A stretch of 11,908 bases of DNA from Eubacteriales bacterium (GCA_030695285.1 JAUYTF010000481.1:1-11908); one strand, 5' to 3'; positions 1 through 7,943 are shown, numbered from the stretch's first letter. Notes: generated by a model not told the origin, from the sequence alone. Program-made: numbers and translations.

Positions 1-1484
1 TCAACAATTTTCTGATCAAGCGCAGAAAGAAGGAGTTTGGCCTTTACGGTATTCTCGGGCTGGACAAGCGGCATGTCGGCCGCGTCCTCGTTTGGGAAAA
101 CACATTCGTCATCGGCGGAGGATTGGTTTGCGGCATCGTCATCGCGCTGATCTTCGGGCGGCTGTTGTTCCTCGTGCTCATGAAGCTCATCCACGCGGTG
201 CCGGGCAGCTCGTTTTCTATCCCGATCGTCGCCTATGGATTGATGCTTGCGTTGTTTTTCGTCGTATTTCTCGTGACCTCAGTTGCAAACGTCATCCGCG
301 TGCATACTGCGAATCCCATCGCGCTGCTCTCGAGTGAAAAAAGCGGGGAGAAGTACAAAAAGGGTCTCCTGCCGCTCGCAATTCTTGGTCTAATCCTGCT
401 AGGTGGCTCGTACTATTTCGCATGGACGACAGAGGTGCCGGGCATCGCGCTGGGGATCTTTTTCCCGCTTGCCATCGCGGTGATCTTCGCGACGTATCTG
501 CTCTTTCTCTGCGGCAGCATCGTGGTGCTCAAGCTGCTTCGCATGAAAAAAAGCCTGTATTATCAGCCGGATCATTTTGTGACCATCTCCGGTATGTTCC
601 ATCGCATGCGGCAAAACGCGCGCGGGCTCGCGACCATCTGCATTCTATCGACCATGCTGGTGGTCACCGTTTCCGGCACGCTCTCGCTCTACCTCGGCAG
701 CGGACAGATGACGCGCGGCATGTATCCTTTTGACGCGCAGGTGTATGTGGCTGAATCGGCGACGCAGGAAGAGATCGTAGCTTACGATGCAACGCTCAAT
801 CGCATTGCCAGCGAAAACCATGTGACGCTCATTGCGGACAAAGATAAGCTCATCACCGAACTGCCGGAAGATGAGGAGTTCCGTCGAAACAATTTCGTTT
901 GGGAAGACAGTGCGTTTACTGAAATTCCAACGCTGATCTTCTACGATGGGAATTATCGCTTTGATATTGCGGGGACCGACGAAGATTGCCTCGCGTTTAT
1001 TAAAGCCGTGCGAGATCAGTATGGGGAATCGTTTTCCGAAACGCCGAATTTTATCGTATCCGATTACTATTCTGCGCGGGAGGACGGCTACGGATTCTAC
1101 GGCGGGCTCCTATTCCTCGGCTCGTTCTTCGCGGTGCTGTTCCTCGCGGTTGCGGCGCTGATCCTCTACTTCAAGCAGGTAACGGAAGGATATGAGGATA
1201 AAGAGCGATTCGAGATTCTGCAAAAGGTTGGCATGGACGACCAGCAGGTGAAAAAAACGATCAATGCGCAGGTGCTATGGGTCTTCTTCCTGCCGCTGGC
1301 GGCAACGGCGCTGCATATGCTCTTTGCCTCCAAACTCATGGCATGGATGCTCAAGTTGTTCATGCTTTACGACTGGGGACTGGTGCTTACCTGCATCGGC
1401 GGCACGCTGTTGGCGTTTATGCTGCTCTACTTTATCATCTACCGCATCACCGCGCGGACGTATTATCGCATCGTGCGCAGATAG
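1..1484 (+). CDS. ABC transporter permease, FtsX/BceB-like (5' end outside window)
   Basis: The frame is open from base 3 with no start in the window, so the N-terminus is missing; 493 residues remain. The visible part begins with NNFLIKRRKKEFGLYGILGL, the cytoplasmic loop typical of FtsX-domain permeases of the BceB type. Several hydrophobic spans follow (for example VCGIVIALIFGRLLFLVL). A soluble, probably extracytoplasmic segment lies at about visible residues 235-367 (nt 708-1100), and a second FtsX half follows (GLLFLGSFFAVLFLAVAALI; KQVTEGYEDKERFEILQKVGM). In BceAB systems the permease works with an ATPase and often a two-component system in sensing or resisting peptide antibiotics; the ATPase should lie just upstream, outside the window. 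The extracytoplasmic segment (about 130 residues) is shorter than the roughly 200 usual for BceB, so the substrate cannot be inferred. A hairpin terminator follows 16 bp after the stop. Family assignment is firm; the antibiotic role is inference. Confidence 0.88.
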   Translation, partial: NNFLIKRRKKEFGLYGILGLDKRHVGRVLVWENTFVIGGGLVCGIVIALIFGRLLFLVLMKLIHAVPGSSFSIPIVAYGLMLALFFVVFLVTSVANVIRVHTANPIALLSSEKSGEKYKKGLLPLAILGLILLGGSYYFAWTTEVPGIALGIFFPLAIAVIFATYLLFLCGSIVVLKLLRMKKSLYYQPDHFVTISGMFHRMRQNARGLATICILSTMLVVTVSGTLSLYLGSGQMTRGMYPFDAQVYVAESATQEEIVAYDATLNRIASENHVTLIADKDKLITELPEDEEFRRNNFVWEDSAFTEIPTLIFYDGNYRFDIAGTDEDCLAFIKAVRDQYGESFSETPNFIVSDYYSAREDGYGFYGGLLFLGSFFAVLFLAVAALILYFKQVTEGYEDKERFEILQKVGMDDQQVKKTINAQVLWVFFLPLAATALHMLFASKLMAWMLKLFMLYDWGLVLTCIGGTLLAFMLLYFIIYRITARTYYRIVRR

Positions 1485-1500
1485 CGGCATGCAGAGAATT

Positions 1501-1527
1501 GGGGGAAGCAATGCTTCCTCTTTTTTT
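1501..1527 (+). terminator. Rho-independent terminator after the permease gene
   Basis: GGAAGC and GCTTCC pair around an AAT loop, extended outward by G-T and G-C pairs, followed at once by seven T. It lies 16 bp after the permease stop and separates that gene from the next + strand unit. Confidence 0.85.
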
Positions 1528-1561
1528 GCGCACAGTTCACGATTTACTCACGGCAAACCGA

Positions 1562-1590
1562 TTGTGCAGAAGCATGCATTCCGCTATAAT
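1562..1590 (+). promoter_or_regulatory. Sigma-A-type promoter of the AI-2E-family gene
   Basis: A consensus TATAAT (1585-1590) lies 17 bp after TTGTGC (1562-1567, 3 of 6 matches to TTGACA). The expected transcription start, about 7 nt after the -10, falls on or next to the ATG at 1597, and no Shine-Dalgarno sequence lies between, so the transcript may be leaderless. Identified by eye only. Confidence 0.6.
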
Positions 1591-1596
1591 CATGTT

Positions 1597-2130
1597 ATGG
1601 AACAAAATGAAAAACGCATCCTCACAGCGCTCAAAGAATTGGGCAAGACCGCGCTCGGATTTGGCAAGGCGCAGGTCATCCTCTTTGGCGTAAACATCAC
1701 AGTCATCACGATTGGTATGATCATCGCCGGACTCGGTTGGTGGTCGTTGCTGATCGCTGTCGTCGTGAGCTTACTGGATTTGCTGCCCGTCATCGGCTCC
1801 GGCATCGTGTTTGTGCCGTGGGCGATCATCGCGCTGATTGCGAAAAACCCGCATATGGCAATCTCGGTCGGAGCGACGTATATCGCGATGGTGGTGCTCA
1901 GGATGATCCTCGACCCCATCATCACGGGCAAGAGCGTGGGGCTGTCCCCGTGGATTACGCTTTTTGCATCCGTCGGCGGGCTTATTCTCTTTGGCGGCGT
2001 TGGCATGATACTAGGCCCCGTCATCGCGGCGGTGTCAAACGTGCTCTTCCGCGTGTTTTTCAAGAAGAAAACGCAGCAGCAAAGCGGCGCGCAGGCTCCC
2101 GTCGTGCCGGAGGAGGAAAAGACCCAATAG
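1597..2130 (+). CDS. Half-size AI-2E/YtvI-family membrane protein
   Basis: 177 residues, matching only the C-terminal half of the AI-2E transporter family (usual length 340-370). Visible family signatures are LLDLLPVIGSGIVFVPWAII (residues 59-78) and, starting at residue 105, LDPIITGKSVGLSPWITLFA followed by the GGLILFGGVGMILGP segment; together they resemble the end of YtvI-like proteins. About four hydrophobic spans are present, then a charged tail (FKKKTQQQ... EEEKTQ). The frame stays open upstream, but that stretch overlaps the permease gene and terminator and is not hydrophobic in the family pattern, so I chose the ATG at 1597. A GTG at 1564 is an alternative. No RBS precedes either start. 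glsB-like follows 60 bp later, perhaps in the same transcript. The role is unknown: family members include exporters and a sporulation membrane protein. It may be a genuine compact member or a truncated relic. Confidence 0.75.
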   Translation: MEQNEKRILTALKELGKTALGFGKAQVILFGVNITVITIGMIIAGLGWWSLLIAVVVSLLDLLPVIGSGIVFVPWAIIALIAKNPHMAISVGATYIAMVVLRMILDPIITGKSVGLSPWITLFASVGGLILFGGVGMILGPVIAAVSNVLFRVFFKKKTQQQSGAQAPVVPEEEKTQ

Positions 2131-2190
2131 CGCTTATCTGCGCGTTTGGCAAACGACGAATATTACTATCAAACAGGGGGATCAGCAGGT

Positions 2191-2445
2191 ATGATTTGGA
2201 ACTTTCTGGGTTGGCTGCTCATCGGCGCGCTCATTGGCTGGGTTGCCAGCAAGATCATGCGCGGTAGAGGCGGACTGTTTCGTAACATTGTCATCGGCAT
2301 CGCGGGTAGCGTGGTCGGCGGGTGGCTCGCGGACTATGCGGGCATCGGCTCCGGCAATGTCTGGTCGATCGGCGGGTTTTTCGTCGCGGTCGGCGGCGCT
2401 TGCATCCTGATTTTGCTCAGCCGGTTGATTCTCGGCAAACGATAA
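2191..2445 (+). CDS. GlsB/YeaQ/YmgE-family stress-response membrane protein
   Basis: 84 residues, the normal size for this transglycosylase-associated-protein family. It starts MIWNFLGWLLIGALIGWVAS, followed by the short basic loop KIMRGRGGLFRN, then a glycine-rich second span (IVIGIAGSVVGGWLADYAGI) and a third hydrophobic span ending RLILGKR: three predicted membrane helices. The ATG at 2191 is preceded by AGGGGG at 2175-2180. An in-frame TTG at 2146 would add 15 polar residues not seen in the family and was rejected. Members are induced by envelope or general stress in various bacteria, but the biochemical activity is not established. It lies 60 bp after the AI-2E-like gene and converges on the lipoprotein gene. 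Confidence 0.88.
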   Translation: MIWNFLGWLLIGALIGWVASKIMRGRGGLFRNIVIGIAGSVVGGWLADYAGIGSGNVWSIGGFFVAVGGACILILLSRLILGKR

Positions 2446-2493
2446 ATCGCTTCTTTTATTGCGTTCTTCGTGAGGAACAGCAAAACACGCGAC

Positions 2494-2523
2494 AAAAAAA
2501 CGGGCTGCCCGCGAAGGCAGCTC
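2494..2523. terminator. Hairpin terminator between convergent genes
   Basis: GGGCTGCC (2502-2509) pairs with GGCAGCTC (2516-2523) around CGCGAA, an 8-bp stem with one G-T pair. Read on the - strand it is followed by seven T, ideal for ending the lipoprotein transcript. On the + strand it is followed by ATTATTTTAT, so it may also stop the glsB-like transcript. Confidence 0.8.
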
Positions 2524-2554
2524 ATTATTTTATGCTTGTAAGTTTGTGATTGGA

Positions 2555-3235
2555 TCAATCGATCACATGAAAGTAATTGAGGGGATCTCGCGCTGTGGTC
2601 TGTTCCATACTGGTCAACGTGAAAGTCGAGAGATAGAAACCTTTCCGCATCACGACGATAGTTTCGTGGAGAATTACACCCTGAGTTTCCCCCTGAACGA
2701 AAAGTGCGACTCGCTCCTCGCCCAAGAAATCGACTTGCTTGATACTATGCGTGACGTTCGTCACACCCATATCCTCCAGTCCGCTGATCAAAAGAGGGGT
2801 GGCCGCTTCGAGCAGCATTTGCTCAGGCAGCAGCAGTTCGAGCATCTTTGCTTTACCCAAAACAATGTTGATCGTTTGTGTACCATCTCCGGAGAACGCA
2901 TAGAAGTCCATCTGCGACTCACCGCTATCGAACGATTCCTGAATGATGTCACCCGCTACGCTGTCCCCAAGCATTTCGTAGGTTATTCCGAACACTTCGG
3001 ATATTTCATCCTCGTTCATCACATACCAGTCGTCCGCCAGTACGCAGGAATACTGAAAATAGTCATTGCGATAGGCAACAGGGGTTTCAAAATCGCTCAC
3101 CGTCGAACCGTCGCTTACTGCCAGCGGTGTCGTTGGCGTTGAGACGCCAAGGATGTTGGCGCTTGCGCAGGCGACCAATGAGAAACACAGGGATGCAATC
3201 AGCATGATAGTGATGATGCGCTTTGCCAGTTTCAT
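2555..3235 (-). CDS. Putative lipoprotein of unknown function
   Basis: 226 residues from ATG at 3235, which has TGGAGGA immediately upstream (3245-3239). The N-terminus MKLAKRIITIMLIASLCFSL plus VAC is a lipoprotein signal peptide: basic n-region, hydrophobic core and lipobox LVAC with the lipidated Cys at residue 23. The mature protein has a short Ser/Thr-rich linker (about 24-48) and then one soluble domain beginning VAYRNDYFQYSCVLADDWYV, a pattern seen in extracytoplasmic alpha/beta domains with an early aromatic-rich strand. I do not recognise a named family. An upstream extension to 3295 would hide the signal peptide and was rejected. It has its own promoter and terminator, so it is a single-gene unit. 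Anchoring to the outer face of the membrane is inferred from the lipobox. Confidence 0.8.
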   Translation of the reverse strand: MKLAKRIITIMLIASLCFSLVACASANILGVSTPTTPLAVSDGSTVSDFETPVAYRNDYFQYSCVLADDWYVMNEDEISEVFGITYEMLGDSVAGDIIQESFDSGESQMDFYAFSGDGTQTINIVLGKAKMLELLLPEQMLLEAATPLLISGLEDMGVTNVTHSIKQVDFLGEERVALFVQGETQGVILHETIVVMRKGFYLSTFTLTSMEQTTARDPLNYFHVID

Positions 3236-3263
3236 AAATCCTCCATGATTTTGTTTCGCAATG

Positions 3264-3272
3264 ATCATACCA
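3264..3272 (-). promoter_or_regulatory. Extended -10 promoter candidate for the lipoprotein gene
   Basis: On the - strand TGGTATGAT matches an extended -10 (TGnTATAAT, one mismatch). No good -35 is visible at 16-18 bp, which extended -10 promoters tolerate. The predicted start leaves a leader of about 20 nt with the RBS. Confidence 0.45.
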
Positions 3273-3326
3273 TAAAAGCAATGTGAGCATACCAATCTGA
3301 AATGTGAAAAAAATGCTTCTCGCGTG

Positions 3327-3361
3327 AAAAAGGCACTCGCCCGCTTCGGGAGAGTGCCTTT
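3327..3361 (-). terminator. Terminator of the topoisomerase A-subunit gene
   Basis: Long hairpin: AAAGGCACTC (3329-3338) pairs with GAGTGCCTTT (3352-3361), and the top of the loop forms a second stem CCCG-CTT-CGGG. On the - strand it is followed by a run of T (AAAAA at 3327-3331 on +) and lies 27 bp after the stop of the parC-like gene. Confidence 0.85.
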
Positions 3362-3387
3362 GTGGAATGCGTTGTTCTGGCGACGGG

Positions 3388-5784
3388 TTACTCAATGCCG
3401 ATCACGTCGTCGTCCAGCACGACCGCGACGAGCATATTCCCCTTGCCCGCGCGCGGCTCAATGCGCACCTCACCTGTATGAATCGCCGTGCGCACACCGT
3501 GCCGCTGGAGGAGCGTGAGCGTCTTTTGCTCCGTGAGCACCGCAACGGCGGCGATGCAGGTGCCGTTTGATCCGTTTTTCTTGAGGTCGAAGGTCTTTAA
3601 TCCTTTTCCGTTTCTGCCCTGCAGATCATAATCAAACAATGGCGAGCGCTTTCCAAAGCCCTTGTCGGTGATGGTGAGCACCTCTGCTTCCTCTGGAACG
3701 AGAGAAGCGTAGATCACCTCGTCGCCCTTCTCGAGCTTGACGCACTTCACACCGCCGGAGACGCGCCCCATCGCGGGGATCGTATCCGCCGCAAAACGGA
3801 TGCTCATGCCGAGTTTTGTGACCATGAGGATCGACCTTGGCTCGTATTTCACAATGGCGAGCACGCGATCCTTGTCCCGGAGCGCGACCGCGACTGTGCG
3901 CTTGACTCGGACACGGTATTCTGCCGCTGCGGTACGCTTTACGTTGCCATCGCGCAGGTAGAAGAGATATTCGCCCTCGTCCTCGTCGGGATACAGCGCA
4001 ATGATCTTCTCGTTTTTCTCGAACGGCAGCAGCGAGGCGAGGTTTGCCGCGCGCGTGGTGGCGCGGGTCTCCGGCAGCTCCTCCACCGCGATGGAGAGCA
4101 GCGCGCCTTGGTCGGTAAACAGGCGGATGCGCTGATTGGAGCGCGTTTCCAGCACAAACAGCGGCTTGTCCTCCGAGATGGCGGCGAGCGAAAACGCCTT
4201 GGTCGGCGTCCGGCGGATCTTGAGCCCCTCGCAGACGCAGACGGTGACATCTTCGACGATTGCGAAATCCTCCGCCTCATTGACCGGGGCATCGTCGCAG
4301 GCGACAAACGTCGTTCTGCGCGAAACCGCGAGCTTTTCGCGAATTTCGGCGAGTTCTTTTTTGATCAACGCGATCAGCTTTTTTTCGCTGGCAAGAATGC
4401 CGCGGAGTTCCTCAATGAGCCGCACCACCTCGGCGTACTCGCGCTTGATGGTGACGAGCTCCATATTAGTCAGGCGCTGTAGGCGCAGATCGAGGATGGC
4501 CTGCGCCTGCGCATCGCTGAGCGCGAACGTCTTCATCAGGCCCTCGCGCGCTTCTTTGGGAGACTTGCTGGCGCGGATGAGCGCGATGACCGCGTCGAGA
4601 TTGTCCACAGCGATCATCAAGCCCGCTAAGATATGCTCGCGCCGGAGCGCCGCGTCCAGATCAAACTGCGTGCGGCGCGTGACCACGTCCCGCTGATGGC
4701 GGATGTAGTGCGCGATAATCTGCTTGAGGGTCAGCTGCTGCGGCTTGCCGCCCGCGATGGCGACCATATTGACGCCAAACGTCATCTGCAGATCGGAATA
4801 CTTCAAGAGATATTGTAAGATGCGCTCCGGGTCGCCGTCCTTTTTGATTTCGATGACGGCGCGCATGCCGGTGCGGTCGCTTTCGTCGCGAATATCCGCA
4901 ATGCCGGAGAACATCGCCTTTTTTTCCTGACTGACGGCGAGGATCTTCTCGAGCAGGTTCGCTTTATTGACCTGAAAGGGCAGCTCAGTGATGACGATCA
5001 GCGTTTTTCCGTTTTTCTGCTCTTCAAAGTGCGTCTTGGCGCGCATGTAGATCTTGCCGCGTCCCGTGCGGTAGGCCTGCTCCACCTCGGAGGATTCGAG
5101 CAGAAAGCCTCCGGTGGGAAAGTCCGGCGCGGGGATGATCTGCATGAGCTCTTCGAGTGTGATGCGCGGGTTATCCATCACCGCGATGACGGCGTTGATC
5201 GCTTCCACGGGGTTGTGCGGGGGGATGTTGGTGGCAAGGCCCACCGCGATGCCGCTGGCGCCGTTGACGAGCAGGTTGGGGAAGCGTCCCGGCAGCAGAT
5301 CCGGCTCCTTGAGCGTGTCGTCAAAGTTAAACGAAAACCCGACGGTGTCCTTATCGATATCCCGCAGCAGCTGAATGGCGGCGTCCGTCATGCGCGCCTC
5401 AGTGTAGCGCATCGCGGCCGCGCTGTCGCCGTCCACACTGCCGAAGTTGCCGTGGCCGTCCACGAGCGGCACGCACATGTTGTATGGCTGCGCCATGCGC
5501 ACCATCGCGTCGTAAACGGAGGTGTCTCCGTGCGGGTGGTATTTGCCCAGACAGTCGCCGACGATGCGCGCGCACTTGCGGTGCGGTTTATCGGGCGTGA
5601 GGCTCAGCTCCAGCATGGCGTAGAGGATGCGCCGCTGCACGGGCTTGAGGCCGTCCTCCACGCGCGGAAGCGCGCGTTCGAGGATGACATGCTCGGCATA
5701 GGGCATCATGGACTGGTGCATGACCTCGTCCATATTCCGCTGGATGATCTTTTCCAGTTTGAGTTGTATGGGTTCTTTCGGCAT
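3388..5784 (-). CDS. parC: Type IIA DNA topoisomerase subunit A (ParC-like, topoisomerase IV)
   Basis: 798 residues. This is the DNA breakage-reunion subunit: it cuts both strands through a covalent phosphotyrosine, passes a duplex through the gap and reseals it. The quinolone-region motif reads [18 protein letters not shown] (83-100), with Thr88 at the GyrA Ser83 position and Asp92 at the Asp87 position. The catalytic tyrosine is Tyr127 in [24 protein letters not shown], a coiled-coil arm ([22 protein letters not shown]) and a beta-pinwheel C-terminal domain follow. The GyrA box QRRGGKG expected in pinwheel blade 1 is absent ([12 protein letters not shown] instead), which favours a decatenating topoisomerase IV over a supercoiling gyrase; a related QGRNGKG sits at 722-728. 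I chose ATG at 5784 (AAGGAAAACGAT upstream) over TTG at 5805. It follows parE on the same strand. Distinguishing parC from a second gyrA is not certain. Confidence 0.85.
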   Translation of the reverse strand: MPKEPIQLKLEKIIQRNMDEVMHQSMMPYAEHVILERALPRVEDGLKPVQRRILYAMLELSLTPDKPHRKCARIVGDCLGKYHPHGDTSVYDAMVRMAQPYNMCVPLVDGHGNFGSVDGDSAAAMRYTEARMTDAAIQLLRDIDKDTVGFSFNFDDTLKEPDLLPGRFPNLLVNGASGIAVGLATNIPPHNPVEAINAVIAVMDNPRITLEELMQIIPAPDFPTGGFLLESSEVEQAYRTGRGKIYMRAKTHFEEQKNGKTLIVITELPFQVNKANLLEKILAVSQEKKAMFSGIADIRDESDRTGMRAVIEIKKDGDPERILQYLLKYSDLQMTFGVNMVAIAGGKPQQLTLKQIIAHYIRHQRDVVTRRTQFDLDAALRREHILAGLMIAVDNLDAVIALIRASKSPKEAREGLMKTFALSDAQAQAILDLRLQRLTNMELVTIKREYAEVVRLIEELRGILASEKKLIALIKKELAEIREKLAVSRRTTFVACDDAPVNEAEDFAIVEDVTVCVCEGLKIRRTPTKAFSLAAISEDKPLFVLETRSNQRIRLFTDQGALLSIAVEELPETRATTRAANLASLLPFEKNEKIIALYPDEDEGEYLFYLRDGNVKRTAAAEYRVRVKRTVAVALRDKDRVLAIVKYEPRSILMVTKLGMSIRFAADTIPAMGRVSGGVKCVKLEKGDEVIYASLVPEEAEVLTITDKGFGKRSPLFDYDLQGRNGKGLKTFDLKKNGSNGTCIAAVAVLTEQKTLTLLQRHGVRTAIHTGEVRIEPRAGKGNMLVAVVLDDDVIGIE

Positions 5785-5836
5785 ATCGTTTTCCTTATTC
5801 AGCAATCATTCGGTTCAATAAAGTCAATCGAAAGTT

Positions 5837-5897
5837 CTAGTCTTTTAGCTTCTCAAACATATCGCTGTTGTTTTTGTTAAGGCTGCATTTCTGAAAA
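5837..5897 (-). pseudogene. Duplicate fragment of the 3' end of a parE gene
   Basis: Just downstream of the intact parE stop, the - strand again encodes NKNNSDMFEKLKD followed by TAG (stop at 5839-5837). The 13 sense codons give exactly the last 13 residues of the intact protein. Six of them differ from it, all at synonymous third positions (AAG/AAA, AAT/AAC, TTC/TTT, AAA/AAG, AAG/AAA, GAT/GAC), and the stop is TAG instead of TAA. Homology seems to reach further upstream to the FENA(N)F codons (about 5897) but with small indels. There is no start or RBS, so it is untranslated or read only by accident. It occupies half of the parE-parC gap. Confidence 0.85.
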
Positions 5898-5901
5898 AAC
5901 A

Positions 5902-7857
5902 TTAATCCTTTAGTTTCTCGAACATATCGCTATTGTTCTTGTTGAAGTTGGCGTTTTCGAAGATATACTCCTTCCGAGATTGCACCTTATCGCCCATGAG
6001 CACGGTCACGAGATGCTCGACATCCGCCGCGTCCTCGATGGTCACGCGAATCAGCGCGCGCCCGTCGGGGCTCATGGTCGTTTCCCAGAGTTGCTCCGGG
6101 TTCATCTCACCCAGACCCTTATAGCGCTGGATGGTGTATCCTTTGCCGACGGATTTCGTCGCGGCGCGCAGTTCCTCGTCGTCGTAGCAATAGATGCGCT
6201 TGGTATCCTTCTGCACTTTGTAGAGAGGGGAGAGGCCGATATACACATGCCCATCGGTGACGAGTTCCTTCATATAACGATAGAAGAACGTTAGCAGGAT
6301 CGCGCGGATATGCGCGCCGTCCTGATCCGCGTCCGAGAGGATGATAATCTTGTCGTATTTGAGCGAGGAGATGTCAAAGTCCTCGCCGATGCCGGTGCCG
6401 ACCGCGGTGATGATGGAGCGGAACTCCTCGTTTTGCAGCACCTGATCGATGCGCTTCTTCTCGACGTTGAGCGGCTTGCCGCGCAGCGGAAGAATCGCCT
6501 GAAACTTCCGGTCGCGTCCCTGCTTTGCCGAGCCGCCTGCGCTGTCGCCCTCGACGATAAACAGCTCGTTTTTGCTGTAATCGCGGCCCGAGCAGCTCGA
6601 GAGCTTGCCCACGAGCGGTGCGTTTTCTAGCTTGTTCTTCTCGCGCGCAGTGGCTTTGGCTTTGCGCGCGGCCTCGCGCACCCTTGCCGCCTTGACCGCT
6701 TTTTCCGCGATGATGGTCGCAACCTCGCCGTGCTTGAGATCCTCCAGATACGGTGTGAGCTGCTCGGTGACGACGCTCTCCACCGCGGGGCGCGCTTCGG
6801 TGTTGCCGAGCTTGGTCTTGGTCTGCCCCTCAAACTGGATGGTGCGCATCTTGAGCGAGAGCACGGCGGTGATTCCCTCGCGGAAGTCCTCGCCGGCGAG
6901 CGGTGCGTCCTTGTCCTTGAGGTAGCCCGTCTTGCGGCAATAGTCGTTGAGCACCTTGGTCAGCGCAGCCTTGAGGCCCGTTTCGTGCGTGCCGCCCTCG
7001 GTGGTGGGGATGTTGTTCACATAAGAGAAGATATTATCGGCATAGCCGTCGTTGTGCTGCAGCGCGACCTCCACGAGAATGCCGCCGGAGGAGCCGGAGA
7101 AATGGATGGGCGGTTGATACAGCGGCGTCTTGTCGCCGTTGAGATAATTGACAAAATCGCTCAAGCCCCCGTTAAACTGGTATTCTACCTTTTTCGGTTG
7201 CCCAGCCCTTTCGTCTAAGAGTGTCATCTTTGTGCCGCGGTTGAGATACGCGAGTTCACGAATGCGCTTGGAGATGACATCGTAGCTCATTTCGATCGTT
7301 TCAAACACGCGCGAATCCGGCAGAAAGGTCACGCTGGTGCCCTGCCTGCGGGTACGGCTGACTTCCTCGAGCGGAGCGACGGATTTACCCGATATAATCT
7401 TGCCTGTGGCATCCTCTTGGCTTGCAAATCGCATGCGATACAGCCGTCCGTCGGTCGCGACTTCGACCTCCAGCCACTCGGAGAGCGCGTTGACGACCGA
7501 AGCGCCCACGCCGTGGAGCCCGCCGGAATAGCCATAGGAATCGTTGCCGAATTTTCCGCCCGCGTGCAGCTGCGTAAAGACAACCTCCACGCCGGAGACA
7601 CCCATCTTTTCGTGAATCTGCACGGGAATGCCGCGGCCGTTGTCTACGACCGTAACGGAGTGATTCCTGTGTAGCGTCACCGCGATCTCGTTGGCATAGC
7701 CGTTTGCCGCCTCGTCGATGGCGTTATCGATGATTTCCCAGAGGAGGTGATGTAAGCCTCTTTGCCCCGTCGTGCCGATGTACATGCCCGGGCGAATGCG
7801 GACGGCGTCCAAGCCCTCCATTATTTTAATTTTGTCTACTGTATAATCCGATGCCAT
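5902..7857 (-). CDS. parE: Type IIA DNA topoisomerase subunit B (ParE-like, topoisomerase IV ATPase)
   Basis: 651 residues, full length for a Gram-positive ParE/GyrB. It binds and hydrolyses ATP to drive strand passage by the ParC subunit. GHKL ATPase domain: EIIDNAIDEA (41-50, with the Mg-binding Asn45 and general-base Glu41), DNGRGIP (71-77), GGLHGVGASVVNALS (111-125). Transducer: QTKTKLGN (344-351) with the ATP-contacting lysine. TOPRIM: EGDSAGGSAKQGRDRKFQAI (435-454), PLRGKPLNV, and DADQDGAHIR (508-517) providing the metal-binding acids. The C-terminal QRYKGLGEMNPEQLWETTM is typical of the family. The ATG at 7857 has GGGAG six bases upstream. parC follows after 117 bp. It carries a complete set of catalytic motifs, yet both ends are flanked by fragments of another parE. 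Gyrase B is the alternative reading; the partner's lack of a GyrA box argues for ParE. Confidence 0.88.
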   Translation of the reverse strand: MASDYTVDKIKIMEGLDAVRIRPGMYIGTTGQRGLHHLLWEIIDNAIDEAANGYANEIAVTLHRNHSVTVVDNGRGIPVQIHEKMGVSGVEVVFTQLHAGGKFGNDSYGYSGGLHGVGASVVNALSEWLEVEVATDGRLYRMRFASQEDATGKIISGKSVAPLEEVSRTRRQGTSVTFLPDSRVFETIEMSYDVISKRIRELAYLNRGTKMTLLDERAGQPKKVEYQFNGGLSDFVNYLNGDKTPLYQPPIHFSGSSGGILVEVALQHNDGYADNIFSYVNNIPTTEGGTHETGLKAALTKVLNDYCRKTGYLKDKDAPLAGEDFREGITAVLSLKMRTIQFEGQTKTKLGNTEARPAVESVVTEQLTPYLEDLKHGEVATIIAEKAVKAARVREAARKAKATAREKNKLENAPLVGKLSSCSGRDYSKNELFIVEGDSAGGSAKQGRDRKFQAILPLRGKPLNVEKKRIDQVLQNEEFRSIITAVGTGIGEDFDISSLKYDKIIILSDADQDGAHIRAILLTFFYRYMKELVTDGHVYIGLSPLYKVQKDTKRIYCYDDEELRAATKSVGKGYTIQRYKGLGEMNPEQLWETTMSPDGRALIRVTIEDAADVEHLVTVLMGDKVQSRKEYIFENANFNKNNSDMFEKLKD

Positions 7858-7894
7858 GAACTGCTCCCATTCTCAAACCATAATAAATCTATCA

Positions 7895-7943
7895 ATTTTA
7901 ATTTTCTACTGTGTAATCCGATGTCATGAACTACTCCCGTTCT
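7895..7943 (-). pseudogene. Duplicate fragment of the 5' end of a parE gene (RBS plus first codons)
   Basis: The segment repeats 7823-7873 (the RBS and start of the intact parE) with four substitutions and a 2-base deletion. It contains AGAACGGGAGTAGTTC, then ATG at 7927 and the codons M-T-S-D-Y-T-V-E-N followed by TAA (7900-7898). The intact gene starts M-A-S-D-Y-T-V-D-K. The 2-base loss shifts the frame into the stop, leaving a nine-codon open frame with a good RBS, 40 nt before the real start. It may act as a short upstream ORF in the parE leader. Confidence 0.85.

Noticed and set aside
2546..3142. 198-codon open frame on the + strand opposite the lipoprotein gene
   Set aside because: The - strand frame has a signal peptide, RBS, promoter and terminator; the + frame has none of these and no recognisable domain.
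5785..5805. TTG start seven codons upstream for the ParC-like protein
   Set aside because: The ATG at 5784 has a properly spaced AAGGA and begins the usual family N-terminus; the TTG has no SD and would place that SD inside the coding region.
5029..5880. 283-codon open frame on the + strand opposite parC
   Set aside because: It lies wholly antisense to a gene with clear catalytic motifs; its His/Arg/Val-rich translation is typical of a GC-rich antisense shadow.
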